Of a DNA stretch of 64,000 nt, positions 35,913 through 44,858 are shown one piece after another. Under the pieces are notes generated by a model that saw only the letters and a list, made by a program, of their open reading frames with translations, had not been told where the DNA came from and searched no databases. Source of the stretch: Bacteroidaceae bacterium (GTDB lineage Bacteria; Bacteroidota; Bacteroidia; Bacteroidales; Bacteroidaceae). The position numbers and the translations under genes are program-made. Location: the NCBI GenBank assembly GCA_017470425.1, contig JAFUYT010000021.1, forward strand, positions 147,162-211,161, given 5' to 3'. Numbering within the stretch: position 1 is the stretch's first letter; each line of letters begins with the position of its first letter.

Positions 35913-37979
35913 ATGCACACCAACGATATGACAACACAGAGGAACAACCGCCTGCGCGGGATGCTGAAGGTGCTCGGCGCCGCCTGCATCATGCTACAGG
36001 CTGCAACCTTCTTTTCCTGTAGCGACGAACCCGACAGCGAGCACTTCTACACCTTCAAGGGGCAAATGATGAGCGAGTACCTCTACAGCCACGAGCAGTT
36101 CAGCCAGTTCACAGCACTGGCAGAGCGCACGGGGATGATGAAGCTACTGGCCACCTACGGAGCCTACACCTGTTTCCCGCCCACCAACGAGGCCGTGGAC
36201 GTATTCCTACAGAAACGGGGACTCAGCAGCATCGACCAGCTCTCTTGGGAGGACTGCGACACACTCGTGCGCACGCACCTCGTGGATAACATCTATACCA
36301 CCGCCGACATGGACGATGGCGTGCTCTCCACAGCCAACATGAACCGCCGCTACATCGAGGTCACCCACGGGACAGACGAGAACGGCAACGCCGTCGTATT
36401 CCTCAACGGAACATCGCATATCATCTTCACACTGCAAGATGACTCCGTCGAGAACGGCATCGTACAGCCCATCACGGAAGTTCTCGAGAGCAGCAACCGC
36501 ATGATCATCGACGTGATGAAGCTCAACCCGAACATCTCGCTCTTCGTGCAGGCGTTCGAGGCCACCGGGCTGCGTGATTCCTTCTATCAGTTCAAGGACG
36601 CCACCTGGGATCCCGACGAATATACCCGCTACCGCTACATCTCACACGTGAACAAGGAGACCGCCACCGTACCCGATGAGAAGCGGACGGGATTCACCGT
36701 CTTCACACCCACCGACGAGCTCCTGCGCACCAAGTACGGCATCACGACCCTGGAAGGGCTCTATCAGAAAGCCTGCGAGATCTACGACCCCATCTACCCC
36801 GAGGATGCCGGAGCGGCCTACCACGACTTCAACCACATCAAGGACCGCCGCAACCCGCTCTTCCGGCTCCTGGCCTACCACGTGCTGACGCGCGATGCCA
36901 AAGGCTGGAACTACCTCACACCCTACAAGGACGTAGGCATCCTCACGACGGTGATGAACCCCGTCGATTGGTATGAGACGATGCTCCCTCACACGCTGAT
37001 GAAGTTCGAGCGCCTCACAGTCCGCAAGTGGGCGGGAGGCAGCACCGTGGGACAACGATATATCAACCGCCGCTACGACGACCTCTTCCAGATTCCCGGA
37101 ACCATGATACAACCGACCGTGGAGACGGAATACAAGCAGGATGCCCTCAACGGACGCTACTTCTATGTCGATGACCTGCTGGCCTTCGACGAGACCACGC
37201 GCGACATCGTCCTCAACGACCGCATCCGCATGGACTTCTCCACCATCTTCCCCGAACTCATGACCAACGACATACGCCTCAATGAGCGCAACGGAGGCAT
37301 GAAGCAGCAGGATCCCGACTACGACGAGACTGGCAAATTCGGCCGCAACTATTACTTCCCCAACGGCTACCTGAAGGGCGTCACCATCAATGAGGGATGC
37401 CACTTCGTATATCGCCGTCCCCACGACTACTACGACAGCTACGAGGGCGACGAGATGAACCTCTTCGGCGACTTCGACATCACGTTCAAGATTCCACCCG
37501 TGCCCTACGAGGGAGAATGGCAGCTCCGCCTGGGCTTTGCTGCTGAAGGCACACGCGGCGTGGCGCAGTTCTATTTCGACGAAGTGCCACAGGGCATACC
37601 CCTTGACATGACCAAGCAACTCAACGACCCCTCCATCCTCGGTGCCGACTGGAAGGCGGACTACAACAGCATGTCCACCGTCGATCTCTCTACCGACCAG
37701 AAGGTGCTCAAGAACAAGGGCTACTACCGAGGCGCTGCAGGCGGCTACCGCTATGCGCAGGGAAGCACCCAGCAGACCATCTTCGCCACACAGCCTCACA
37801 CCATCCGCATGGTCATCTGCACCACGCACATCGACCCCTCACAGGACCACTTCCTCCGCATCCGTTGCGTATCAGCCAAGCAAGGCAACGACAACGAGTT
37901 CATGCTCGACTACCTGGAGTTGGTGCCCAAGAGCGTCTATGGCGTCACCGACGAAGGCGAAATGGAAAGTATGCTTTAA
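35913..37979 (+). CDS. Fasciclin-domain lipoprotein
   Basis: A 688-residue protein with lipobox near ATFFSC after a basic N-terminus. The first fasciclin repeat is clear: FSQFTALAERTGMMKLLATY then YTCFPPTNEAVDVFLQ and TLVRTHLVDNIYTTADM. A second is around SLFVQAFEATGLRDSF with FTVFTPTDELLRTKYG. The C-terminal 250 residues (IPPVPYEGEWQLRLGFAAEG) form a separate beta-rich region, probably of the DUF5108 type. It follows SusD with only the heptad tract between. Likely an accessory surface component of the first SusCD pair. Confidence 0.82.
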   Translation: MHTNDMTTQRNNRLRGMLKVLGAACIMLQAATFFSCSDEPDSEHFYTFKGQMMSEYLYSHEQFSQFTALAERTGMMKLLATYGAYTCFPPTNEAVDVFLQKRGLSSIDQLSWEDCDTLVRTHLVDNIYTTADMDDGVLSTANMNRRYIEVTHGTDENGNAVVFLNGTSHIIFTLQDDSVENGIVQPITEVLESSNRMIIDVMKLNPNISLFVQAFEATGLRDSFYQFKDATWDPDEYTRYRYISHVNKETATVPDEKRTGFTVFTPTDELLRTKYGITTLEGLYQKACEIYDPIYPEDAGAAYHDFNHIKDRRNPLFRLLAYHVLTRDAKGWNYLTPYKDVGILTTVMNPVDWYETMLPHTLMKFERLTVRKWAGGSTVGQRYINRRYDDLFQIPGTMIQPTVETEYKQDALNGRYFYVDDLLAFDETTRDIVLNDRIRMDFSTIFPELMTNDIRLNERNGGMKQQDPDYDETGKFGRNYYFPNGYLKGVTINEGCHFVYRRPHDYYDSYEGDEMNLFGDFDITFKIPPVPYEGEWQLRLGFAAEGTRGVAQFYFDEVPQGIPLDMTKQLNDPSILGADWKADYNSMSTVDLSTDQKVLKNKGYYRGAAGGYRYAQGSTQQTIFATQPHTIRMVICTTHIDPSQDHFLRIRCVSAKQGNDNEFMLDYLELVPKSVYGVTDEGEMESML

Positions 37980-37981
37980 CC

Positions 37982-38016
37982 ATCAACTATCAACTTTCAA
38001 CTATCAACTCTCAACT
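37982..38016 (+). repeat. Heptanucleotide tract before third fasciclin gene
   Basis: Five 7-mers (ATCAACT, ATCAACT, TTCAACT, ATCAACT, CTCAACT), then ACC and ATG 38020. Nearly the same as the tract at 2641. Confidence 0.85.
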
Positions 38017-38019
38017 ACC

Positions 38020-39702
38020 ATGCCCTCCAAATATGCCCTCCTCCGTTGTCGTGTAGGCTGCGTATGTTGCGCAGCAATCCTCGCTCTCGCCGCCTGCAAC
38101 GATGCCTGGAGCGACCACTACGACGCCACCTCCACCACCCAAGAGAGCGGCACTCTGTGGGATGCCATCGCCGCACAACCAGACCTCTCCAACTTCGCAC
38201 GCGTAGTGGAGGCCTGCGGCTACGACATCCTCCTCAGCGGCAGCCAGGCCTACACGGTCTTCGCGCCCACCAACGACGCCCTCACCACCGCCGAGGCCGA
38301 CGTCCTCATAGAGGAATTCCGGCAGCAGCAAGCGGCCGGCACACGCGTCAACGACAACACCGTCGTCAGGCAGTTCCTTCAGAACCACATCGCACTCTAC
38401 AAATGGCCGGTCTCATCCATCACCAATGACAGCATCACGCTGATGAATGATAAGTACGCCGTCCTCACGCCCTCCACCCTCGCAGGTCAGCAGCTGCTCT
38501 CCACCAATGCCCTCTACAGCAACGGACTGCTCTTCACGCTGGGGCACCAGCTCGACTACTTCCCCAACGTCTTCGAGTACCTAGGCCACGACGATGACCT
38601 GGACAGCGTCTATCGGTTCCTGAACAGCTTCAGCGTCTATGAGTTCAACGATGCCAAGAGCGTGCCGGGCGAGATTGTCGATGGACAGACCGTCTATCTC
38701 GACTCCGTCTCGGAGCTCCGCAACACGGTCCTCCAGCGCTACGGCCTCATCAACTCCGAGGATAGCACCTACTGGATGCTCTGCCCCACCAACAGCGAGT
38801 GGCGCCGACTGGTCGGCGAGTACGAACCGTTCTTCAACTACGCCAACAGCGTCAACCAGCGCGACTCCCTGATCTACGCCAACACCCGCCTGGCCATCAT
38901 CAGCGGAGCCTTCTTCAGCCGCACGATCAACTCCGACGAGGCCTTACGCGACTCCGCCGTCTCCACCCGAGCCATCTCCCACTCCTTACGACGCATGACG
39001 GGTTGGGAAGATGCCTACTACACCTATTTTAAACCTTACGCACAAGGCGGCGCCTTCTATGGCACCGAGGACATCACGTGCAGCAACGGCCACGTGCTCA
39101 AGTCCCCCGCTTGGGGCATCTCCAAGTTCGAGACCTTCGCGCAGACCATCAAGGTCGAAGCAGAAAACATCCTGGCACAGGACACCATCATCGATGCTGT
39201 GGATCCGCTCATCGTCCGCGAAGTGGCCAGTAACAACCCCTTCTACGGCAAGGTGTCAGGCAACAGCTTCGTGGAAGTGCAACCCGACCCCGCCACCGCA
39301 CAGGTCACCGTGCAGTACCGCGTGCCGAACATCCTCTCCGGCATGAAATACGACATCTACGCTGTCTTCGCGCCGGCAACAGCCTACGACACACTGGCGG
39401 TCGATGAGACCAAGCGCCCGAACATCATCCTGCCCACCCTCCAGTGGCTCGACCAGAACGGCAAGGAAGGACGCAACAACCGCATGAGGACGAAGACCGT
39501 GAACACCGCCGTCATGGACACCATCCAGTTGGTCACCGGGCAGACTTTCCCCACCAGCTCCTATGGGCTGGCTGAGGAGCAGGTGAAGCTGCGCATCAAG
39601 TCCAACATCCAGAGCAACCAGACGACCACCCACTCCGGAACCCTTCGCATCGACTGCATCATCTTCCGGCCTACCGAGCTGGGCGGCTTCGCGGCACAAT
39701 AG
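38020..39702 (+). CDS. Fasciclin-domain lipoprotein
   Basis: A 560-residue protein with lipobox LALAAC. Two fasciclin repeats: LSNFARVVEACGYDILLSGS with YTVFAPTNDAL, and a second around VFEYLGHDDDLDSVYRFLNS with TYWMLCPTNSEWRRLVGEYE. A C-terminal beta domain follows (EVQPDPATAQVTVQYRVPNI). The open frame extends 126 codons further upstream into the previous gene, but the heptad tract and lipoprotein signal fix the start at 38020. Next comes the second SusC gene, 45 nt away. Confidence 0.85.
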   Translation: MPSKYALLRCRVGCVCCAAILALAACNDAWSDHYDATSTTQESGTLWDAIAAQPDLSNFARVVEACGYDILLSGSQAYTVFAPTNDALTTAEADVLIEEFRQQQAAGTRVNDNTVVRQFLQNHIALYKWPVSSITNDSITLMNDKYAVLTPSTLAGQQLLSTNALYSNGLLFTLGHQLDYFPNVFEYLGHDDDLDSVYRFLNSFSVYEFNDAKSVPGEIVDGQTVYLDSVSELRNTVLQRYGLINSEDSTYWMLCPTNSEWRRLVGEYEPFFNYANSVNQRDSLIYANTRLAIISGAFFSRTINSDEALRDSAVSTRAISHSLRRMTGWEDAYYTYFKPYAQGGAFYGTEDITCSNGHVLKSPAWGISKFETFAQTIKVEAENILAQDTIIDAVDPLIVREVASNNPFYGKVSGNSFVEVQPDPATAQVTVQYRVPNILSGMKYDIYAVFAPATAYDTLAVDETKRPNIILPTLQWLDQNGKEGRNNRMRTKTVNTAVMDTIQLVTGQTFPTSSYGLAEEQVKLRIKSNIQSNQTTTHSGTLRIDCIIFRPTELGGFAAQ

Positions 39703-39747
39703 ATTCCACAGAACGAGACACTCCGCTAAAAACATAACACATACGAT

Positions 39748-42700
39748 ATGAATAGAAAATTCATTTTCGCAATCCCCCTCCTGCTGCTCAGCACCCTGGC
39801 GGCGTGGGCACAGGAAACTGGCGACGAAACAGCTCCCGCTGCCGTCAGGAAAGAAGCGCCCAAAAAGCAGTACCCCACGCGCACCGTGCGCGGTAAGGTG
39901 CTCGACGCTGCCACGCGCCAGCCAATGGCAGGTGCGCTGGTGAGAGTCGCCGAGATAGAAGGCTACAGCACGCTCACGGCCGATGATGGCACCTACGAAC
40001 TCACCGTGCCGCAGTTCGCCACTTCCATCGAAGTGTCAGTCCCCGACTACAACCTTGTCAAGATCGGACTCCGCACTGGCGAAGAGCAGCAGGAAGCACG
40101 CCTCCACCCCGATACGTTCACGCCCGAATACGATGCCGCGACGAGTATCGCCGTGAGCTCCGCCATGAGTGACTTCCGCTTCAGCAATGCCGTCAGCATC
40201 GAAAATGAGATCCAGAACCGCCTCGGCGCTGTCGTCCACACGACCACGCGCAGCGGCACACCCGGCATCGGAAGTGTCATGTTCATCGGCGGCCTCAACT
40301 CTCTGAATGCCAACGCGCAGCCACTCATCGTCATTGATGACGTCATCTTCGACCAGCAGTACAGCCGCACCACCCTCCACGACGGTTTCTACAACGACAT
40401 CCTCAGCAACATCAGCACGGCTGACATCGAGAGTGTAGAGGTGCTACAGAACGGCACTGCGCTCTACGGTGCCAAGGGCTCTAACGGTGTGATCCTCATC
40501 CGCACACGCCGCAACCACAGCATGGCCACCCGCATCACCGCCAGCCTCTCCGCAGGCGTGGTGCTCGAACCGAAGCACTTCAAGATGATGGATGCCACGC
40601 AGTATCGGAGCTACGCCAGCGACCTGCTGCAAAGCACCCACACGACCATCAAGGATTTCAAATTCCTCAACGAGAATCCTTCCTATTACTACTATCCGCA
40701 ATATCACAACGACACCGACTGGAAGGACGACATCTATCGCACGGCTGTCACCCAGAACTACAACATCAACGTGGAGGGTGGCGATGACGTGGCCGACTAC
40801 AACCTCTCACTCGGCTACATCAACCACAAGAGCACGCTCGACTACAACGCCATGAACCGCATCAACATCCGCTTCAACAGTGATATCCGGCTCACGGACC
40901 GTTTCGACGTACGCTTCGATGCCTCCTTTGCCAACCAGACACGCAACCTGCGCAACGACGGAGCACCCTCCAACTACACCGAGGGCACACCCACGTCGGC
41001 AGCCTTCCTCGCCTATGCCAAGAGTCCGATGCTCAGTCCCAGGACGTTTGCCAGCGGACAGATCCGGAAGGGCTACATCGACGTCTCCGATGAGAGCTAC
41101 CTCGATGAAGCACTCGCGGACTACAGCAACTACAACTACAAGCTCGCCAACCCACTGGCCATCAACGAATACGGTGATGCCGAAAACAAGAACCGCTTCG
41201 AGAACTCGATGGTCAACCTGTCCGTGAAGCCTAAGTTCCGCTTCGGACGCTACGTCACACTGAGCGAACATTTCAGCTACAACCTTGTCAACACCAACGA
41301 GAAGTTCTATATTCCCCTCAACGGTGTACCCTCCTACTATGTCTCGAGCGTCAACGCCTACGTCGATAACGAGGTCCGCTCGATGGCCGGCAAGCAGAAC
41401 TCCCTGATGAGCAACACTCGCCTCGACTTCCAGAAGCGCTTCGGTGCCCATGACCTGCATCTCTTCGGCGGCGCACGCATCAACTGGGAGACCTACACGC
41501 TCTCCTCGCAGTTGGGCTACAACACCACGAGCGATAAGATGCCCTCCATCAGTTCATCGCTTGACCACGCACAGATCTTCGGCAACAGTGACAAATGGAC
41601 CAACATCGCATGGTACGCCCAAGGCAGCTACAACTATCTCCAGCGCTACTACCTTCAAGCCAGCCTCACCGCCGAAGCCTCCTCGCGCTACGGTCGCGAT
41701 GCCGATGGCGCACTGAAGTTCTGCGGCGTTCCCTGGGGCATCTTCCCGGGCGTGCAGGCGGCATGGGTCATCAGCAATGAACCCTGGTTCCAGCGCCTGG
41801 CCTCCACCGCTGCTCACCCTGTGGCTGTCAACTACCTCCGCTTAAACGTGGGCTATGACGTCACAGGTAATGATGACATTGACTACCACGCCGCACGCAG
41901 CTACTTCGCCTCCCATAACTTCCTCGAGGATGTCTCCGGGTTGACACTGGAGAACATCGGCAACACACACCTGAAGTGGGAGACTACCCGCCGCTTCACC
42001 GTCTCGGCTGAAGCCAACTTCCTCGACAACCGTCTGAACCTGCGCGCGGGATTCTTCTCTGCCGTCACAGACGACCTGCTGCTGTATCGCCCGCTGCACT
42101 ATGTCACCGGCTTGCAGCACAACTGGGCCAACAGCGGCAAGATGACCAACCGAGGATTCGATGTCAGCCTGCGTGCCAAGTTGCTGGCACTGAAAGACTG
42201 GCAATGGGAAGTCGGTGCCACGATGGGACACTACAAGAATCGCATCAGCGAACTCGGCATAGGGCAGACAGCCATCGAGAACGAAGTCTATGGCGCCACC
42301 ATCCGCACCCAGGAGGGGCAGGCTGCCAACCTGTTCTACGGCTACCACGCCGAGGGTGTCTTCGCGACCTCTGAGGAAGCCACACAGGCGGCCCTCTACA
42401 TCCTGGATGACAACGGCAGTGACCACCACAACTTCACTGCCGGCGACGTACACTTTGCCGACCTCAACGGCGACCATCGCATCGATGCCGCCGACCGCAC
42501 CATCATCGGCGACCCCAACCCCGACATCTACGGAAACATCTTCACATCGCTCAACTGGCGACGACTGAAGCTCGACATCAACTTCAACTACTCGCTCGGC
42601 AACGACATCTACAACTACCAGCGACAGCAGCTCGAGAGCGGTTCGCGGTTCATGAACCAGACGACAGCCGTCAACCGCCGCTGGCAGACCGAACAGCAAC

Positions 42701-43008
42701 AGACCGACATGCCGCGCGCCACCTTCCAGGATCCGATGGGTAACAACCGCTTCAGCGACCGATGGATTGAGGACGGAAGCTACCTGAAACTGAAGACCGT
42801 CACCCTCTCCTACACACTGCCCATGCGCACACAGTTCCTGCAAGGGTTCCAGTTCTGGATTCAGGGCAACAACCTGCTGACCTTCAGCAAGTATCTGGGA
42901 GGTGATCCCGAGAGCGCCATGACAGGTAGCGTCATCGGACAAGGCATCGACTTAGGATTGCTCCCGCTGAGTCCCAGCTTCGTAGCAGGTGTAAAGATCA
43001 ACCTGTAA
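39748..43008 (+). CDS. Second SusC/RagA-family TonB-dependent transporter
   Basis: A 1086-residue outer-membrane protein: signal peptide to AWAQE, a carboxypeptidase-like domain (RGKVLDAATRQPMAGALVRV), a plug region with VIDDVIFDQQY and the signature VLQNGTALYGAKGSNGVILI, and a barrel ending FVAGVKINL. It differs from the first SusC in having no clear ASVxxALxGRxxG box before the plug (FSNAVSIENEIQNRLGAVVH is the counterpart), which suggests a different substrate or a degraded plug. It is followed by its SusD partner after 92 nt of heptad repeat. Confidence 0.93.
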   Translation: MNRKFIFAIPLLLLSTLAAWAQETGDETAPAAVRKEAPKKQYPTRTVRGKVLDAATRQPMAGALVRVAEIEGYSTLTADDGTYELTVPQFATSIEVSVPDYNLVKIGLRTGEEQQEARLHPDTFTPEYDAATSIAVSSAMSDFRFSNAVSIENEIQNRLGAVVHTTTRSGTPGIGSVMFIGGLNSLNANAQPLIVIDDVIFDQQYSRTTLHDGFYNDILSNISTADIESVEVLQNGTALYGAKGSNGVILIRTRRNHSMATRITASLSAGVVLEPKHFKMMDATQYRSYASDLLQSTHTTIKDFKFLNENPSYYYYPQYHNDTDWKDDIYRTAVTQNYNINVEGGDDVADYNLSLGYINHKSTLDYNAMNRINIRFNSDIRLTDRFDVRFDASFANQTRNLRNDGAPSNYTEGTPTSAAFLAYAKSPMLSPRTFASGQIRKGYIDVSDESYLDEALADYSNYNYKLANPLAINEYGDAENKNRFENSMVNLSVKPKFRFGRYVTLSEHFSYNLVNTNEKFYIPLNGVPSYYVSSVNAYVDNEVRSMAGKQNSLMSNTRLDFQKRFGAHDLHLFGGARINWETYTLSSQLGYNTTSDKMPSISSSLDHAQIFGNSDKWTNIAWYAQGSYNYLQRYYLQASLTAEASSRYGRDADGALKFCGVPWGIFPGVQAAWVISNEPWFQRLASTAAHPVAVNYLRLNVGYDVTGNDDIDYHAARSYFASHNFLEDVSGLTLENIGNTHLKWETTRRFTVSAEANFLDNRLNLRAGFFSAVTDDLLLYRPLHYVTGLQHNWANSGKMTNRGFDVSLRAKLLALKDWQWEVGATMGHYKNRISELGIGQTAIENEVYGATIRTQEGQAANLFYGYHAEGVFATSEEATQAALYILDDNGSDHHNFTAGDVHFADLNGDHRIDAADRTIIGDPNPDIYGNIFTSLNWRRLKLDINFNYSLGNDIYNYQRQQLESGSRFMNQTTAVNRRWQTEQQQTDMPRATFQDPMGNNRFSDRWIEDGSYLKLKTVTLSYTLPMRTQFLQGFQFWIQGNNLLTFSKYLGGDPESAMTGSVIGQGIDLGLLPLSPSFVAGVKINL

Positions 43009-43013
43009 ATGAG

Positions 43014-43082
43014 AGTTGATAGTTGATAGTTGATAGTTGATAGTTGACAGTTGATAGTTGATAGTTGACAGAGATAGTTGAC
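43014..43082 (+). repeat. Long heptanucleotide tract before second SusD gene
   Basis: Nine 7-mers, mostly AGTTGAT and AGTTGAC, plus one 6-nt unit. These are the reverse complement of the ATCAACT units seen elsewhere. Ends 18 nt before ATG 43101. Confidence 0.85.
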
Positions 43083-43100
43083 AATTGAACAAAGAGAATT

Positions 43101-44849
43101 ATGATTACCACAAGACTATACAAAATCCTGGTTGCGTTCTGCGTAGGCGGCGCTTTTAGCGCAGCCCTCACCTCCTGCTCAGGCTTCCTCTACGATGACT
43201 CCGACCAGATTATCTATGCCGATGACCACTCGCTCAACAGCGACGCTGACACCCTCTGGTCCGTGACTGGCATCATGAACAAGATGCAGGCAGTGGCAGA
43301 CCGCACTATCCTTCTGGGCGAGGTGCGTGCCGACCTGGTATCGCTCACGGGCGACGCTCCCGCCGCCCTCCAGCAGATGGCAGACTTCAATATGTCCGCT
43401 GAAAACGCCTACAACCAGCCACGCGACTACTATGCCATCATCAACAACTGTAACTTCTTCCTGAGCCGCGCCGACACTGCACTGCGCGACGGTCGCAACA
43501 AGCATATCTTCCTCAAGGAATACGCCGCTGTGAAAGCCTTCCGCGCATGGACCTACCTGCAGCTCGCCCTCAACTATCGCAGGGTTCCCTTCATCACCGA
43601 GCCGATTCTTGCCGAGGAGGAATCCGAGCAGCAGTTCACGCGCTACGACTTGCAGCAGGTCTGCCAGTACTTCATTGCCGACATCGAGCCCTACGCCGAC
43701 ATCGAGCTGCCGGACTACCAGAAAATCCGCAACACCGACTCACGCCTCTTCTACTACCCTATCTACGTGCTTCTGGGCGATCTCAACCTGTGGGCTGGCA
43801 ACTATCGCGCTGCCGCAGAGAACTACTACAAGTACCTCTCCACGCACAACGGCACCAACTCCTCCTATCCGCTCTCCACCAATGCCGTGCGCTTCAGCAA
43901 CAACGACAGCCACTGGACGATGATGCTCGACACATGGTCTCCGATGTTCTCCGATGAGGAAGCACAGAGCAGTTCCGAAATCATCACTATGATTCCCGGC
44001 GACTCCATCCCTTCCGAAGGCAACTACAGCCTCCTGCGAGACCTCTTCAACACCACAGAGAACAACAACTACCGCGCAGCCATTCGCCCGTCCCAGGCTA
44101 TCATCAACCTCTCGAAAGCTCAGAAATACTGCCAGTTCACTACTGGCGGTGAATTTGTCTTTGCCCCGGATAACCTCTCTGGCAACCGCTCCGGCGACCT
44201 GCGCCTCGCTGCCGCCTACAGCGAGGAGAACGGGCAGATGATGAAGAACGGAAAGACCATCGACCACTTCGCTGCCTTCACCAAGTACCAGACAGCACAC
44301 GTCCACGTCCTGCGTCGCGTGATGGTCTATCTGCGTCTGGCCGAGGCTCTGAACCGCGCCGGCTTCCCCCGCTTTGCCTTCCAGATTCTGAAACAGGGCA
44401 TCAACAACAACGTCATCGAGAACGAGGTACTCCCCTACTACCCTGCCGACGAGGCGTGGCTCCGCACCTTCGACTTCCCCAACATCGCCTACATTCTGGA
44501 GACCACCGCTGGACAGCTGACCGAGAACACGATGGGCATCCACTCCCGCGGCTGCGGATATAGCGCATACAACACCGCCTACGAACTGCCCGACGACGCC
44601 TCCATCACCGACGAGGCTGCACGCCTACAGTACCAGATTGAGCACGTTGAAGACCTGATTGTCGATGAGAGTGCCCTTGAGCTGGCCTTCGAGGGGCAAC
44701 GCTTCTATGACCTCATGCGCGTAGCCCTGCGCCGCGGCACTCCCGACTATCTGGCCAGCCGTGTGGCTCGTCGCACAGGCAGCACGAATACCTCGCTGCT
44801 CCAGCATCTCTCTGACAGCAATAATTGGTACTTGAATCTTGATAACTGA
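43101..44849 (+). CDS. Second SusD/RagB-family surface lipoprotein
   Basis: A 582-residue lipoprotein with lipobox AALTSC. SusD marks: AVKAFRAWTYLQLALNYRRV, EPYADIELPDYQK, and the C-terminal LIVDESALELAFEGQRFYDL followed by MRVALRRGTPDYLA. It pairs with the SusC gene at 39748. Ten bases separate it from the last peptidase gene, so the two are co-transcribed. Confidence 0.93.
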   Translation: MITTRLYKILVAFCVGGAFSAALTSCSGFLYDDSDQIIYADDHSLNSDADTLWSVTGIMNKMQAVADRTILLGEVRADLVSLTGDAPAALQQMADFNMSAENAYNQPRDYYAIINNCNFFLSRADTALRDGRNKHIFLKEYAAVKAFRAWTYLQLALNYRRVPFITEPILAEEESEQQFTRYDLQQVCQYFIADIEPYADIELPDYQKIRNTDSRLFYYPIYVLLGDLNLWAGNYRAAAENYYKYLSTHNGTNSSYPLSTNAVRFSNNDSHWTMMLDTWSPMFSDEEAQSSSEIITMIPGDSIPSEGNYSLLRDLFNTTENNNYRAAIRPSQAIINLSKAQKYCQFTTGGEFVFAPDNLSGNRSGDLRLAAAYSEENGQMMKNGKTIDHFAAFTKYQTAHVHVLRRVMVYLRLAEALNRAGFPRFAFQILKQGINNNVIENEVLPYYPADEAWLRTFDFPNIAYILETTAGQLTENTMGIHSRGCGYSAYNTAYELPDDASITDEAARLQYQIEHVEDLIVDESALELAFEGQRFYDLMRVALRRGTPDYLASRVARRTGSTNTSLLQHLSDSNNWYLNLDN

Positions 44850-44858
44850 TCAGATGCC

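Noticed and set aside
37642-38019. Upstream extension of the third fasciclin gene
   Set aside because: The frame is open through the previous gene but encodes low-complexity Ser/Thr/Arg-rich sequence; the heptad tract and lipoprotein signal place the start at 38020.
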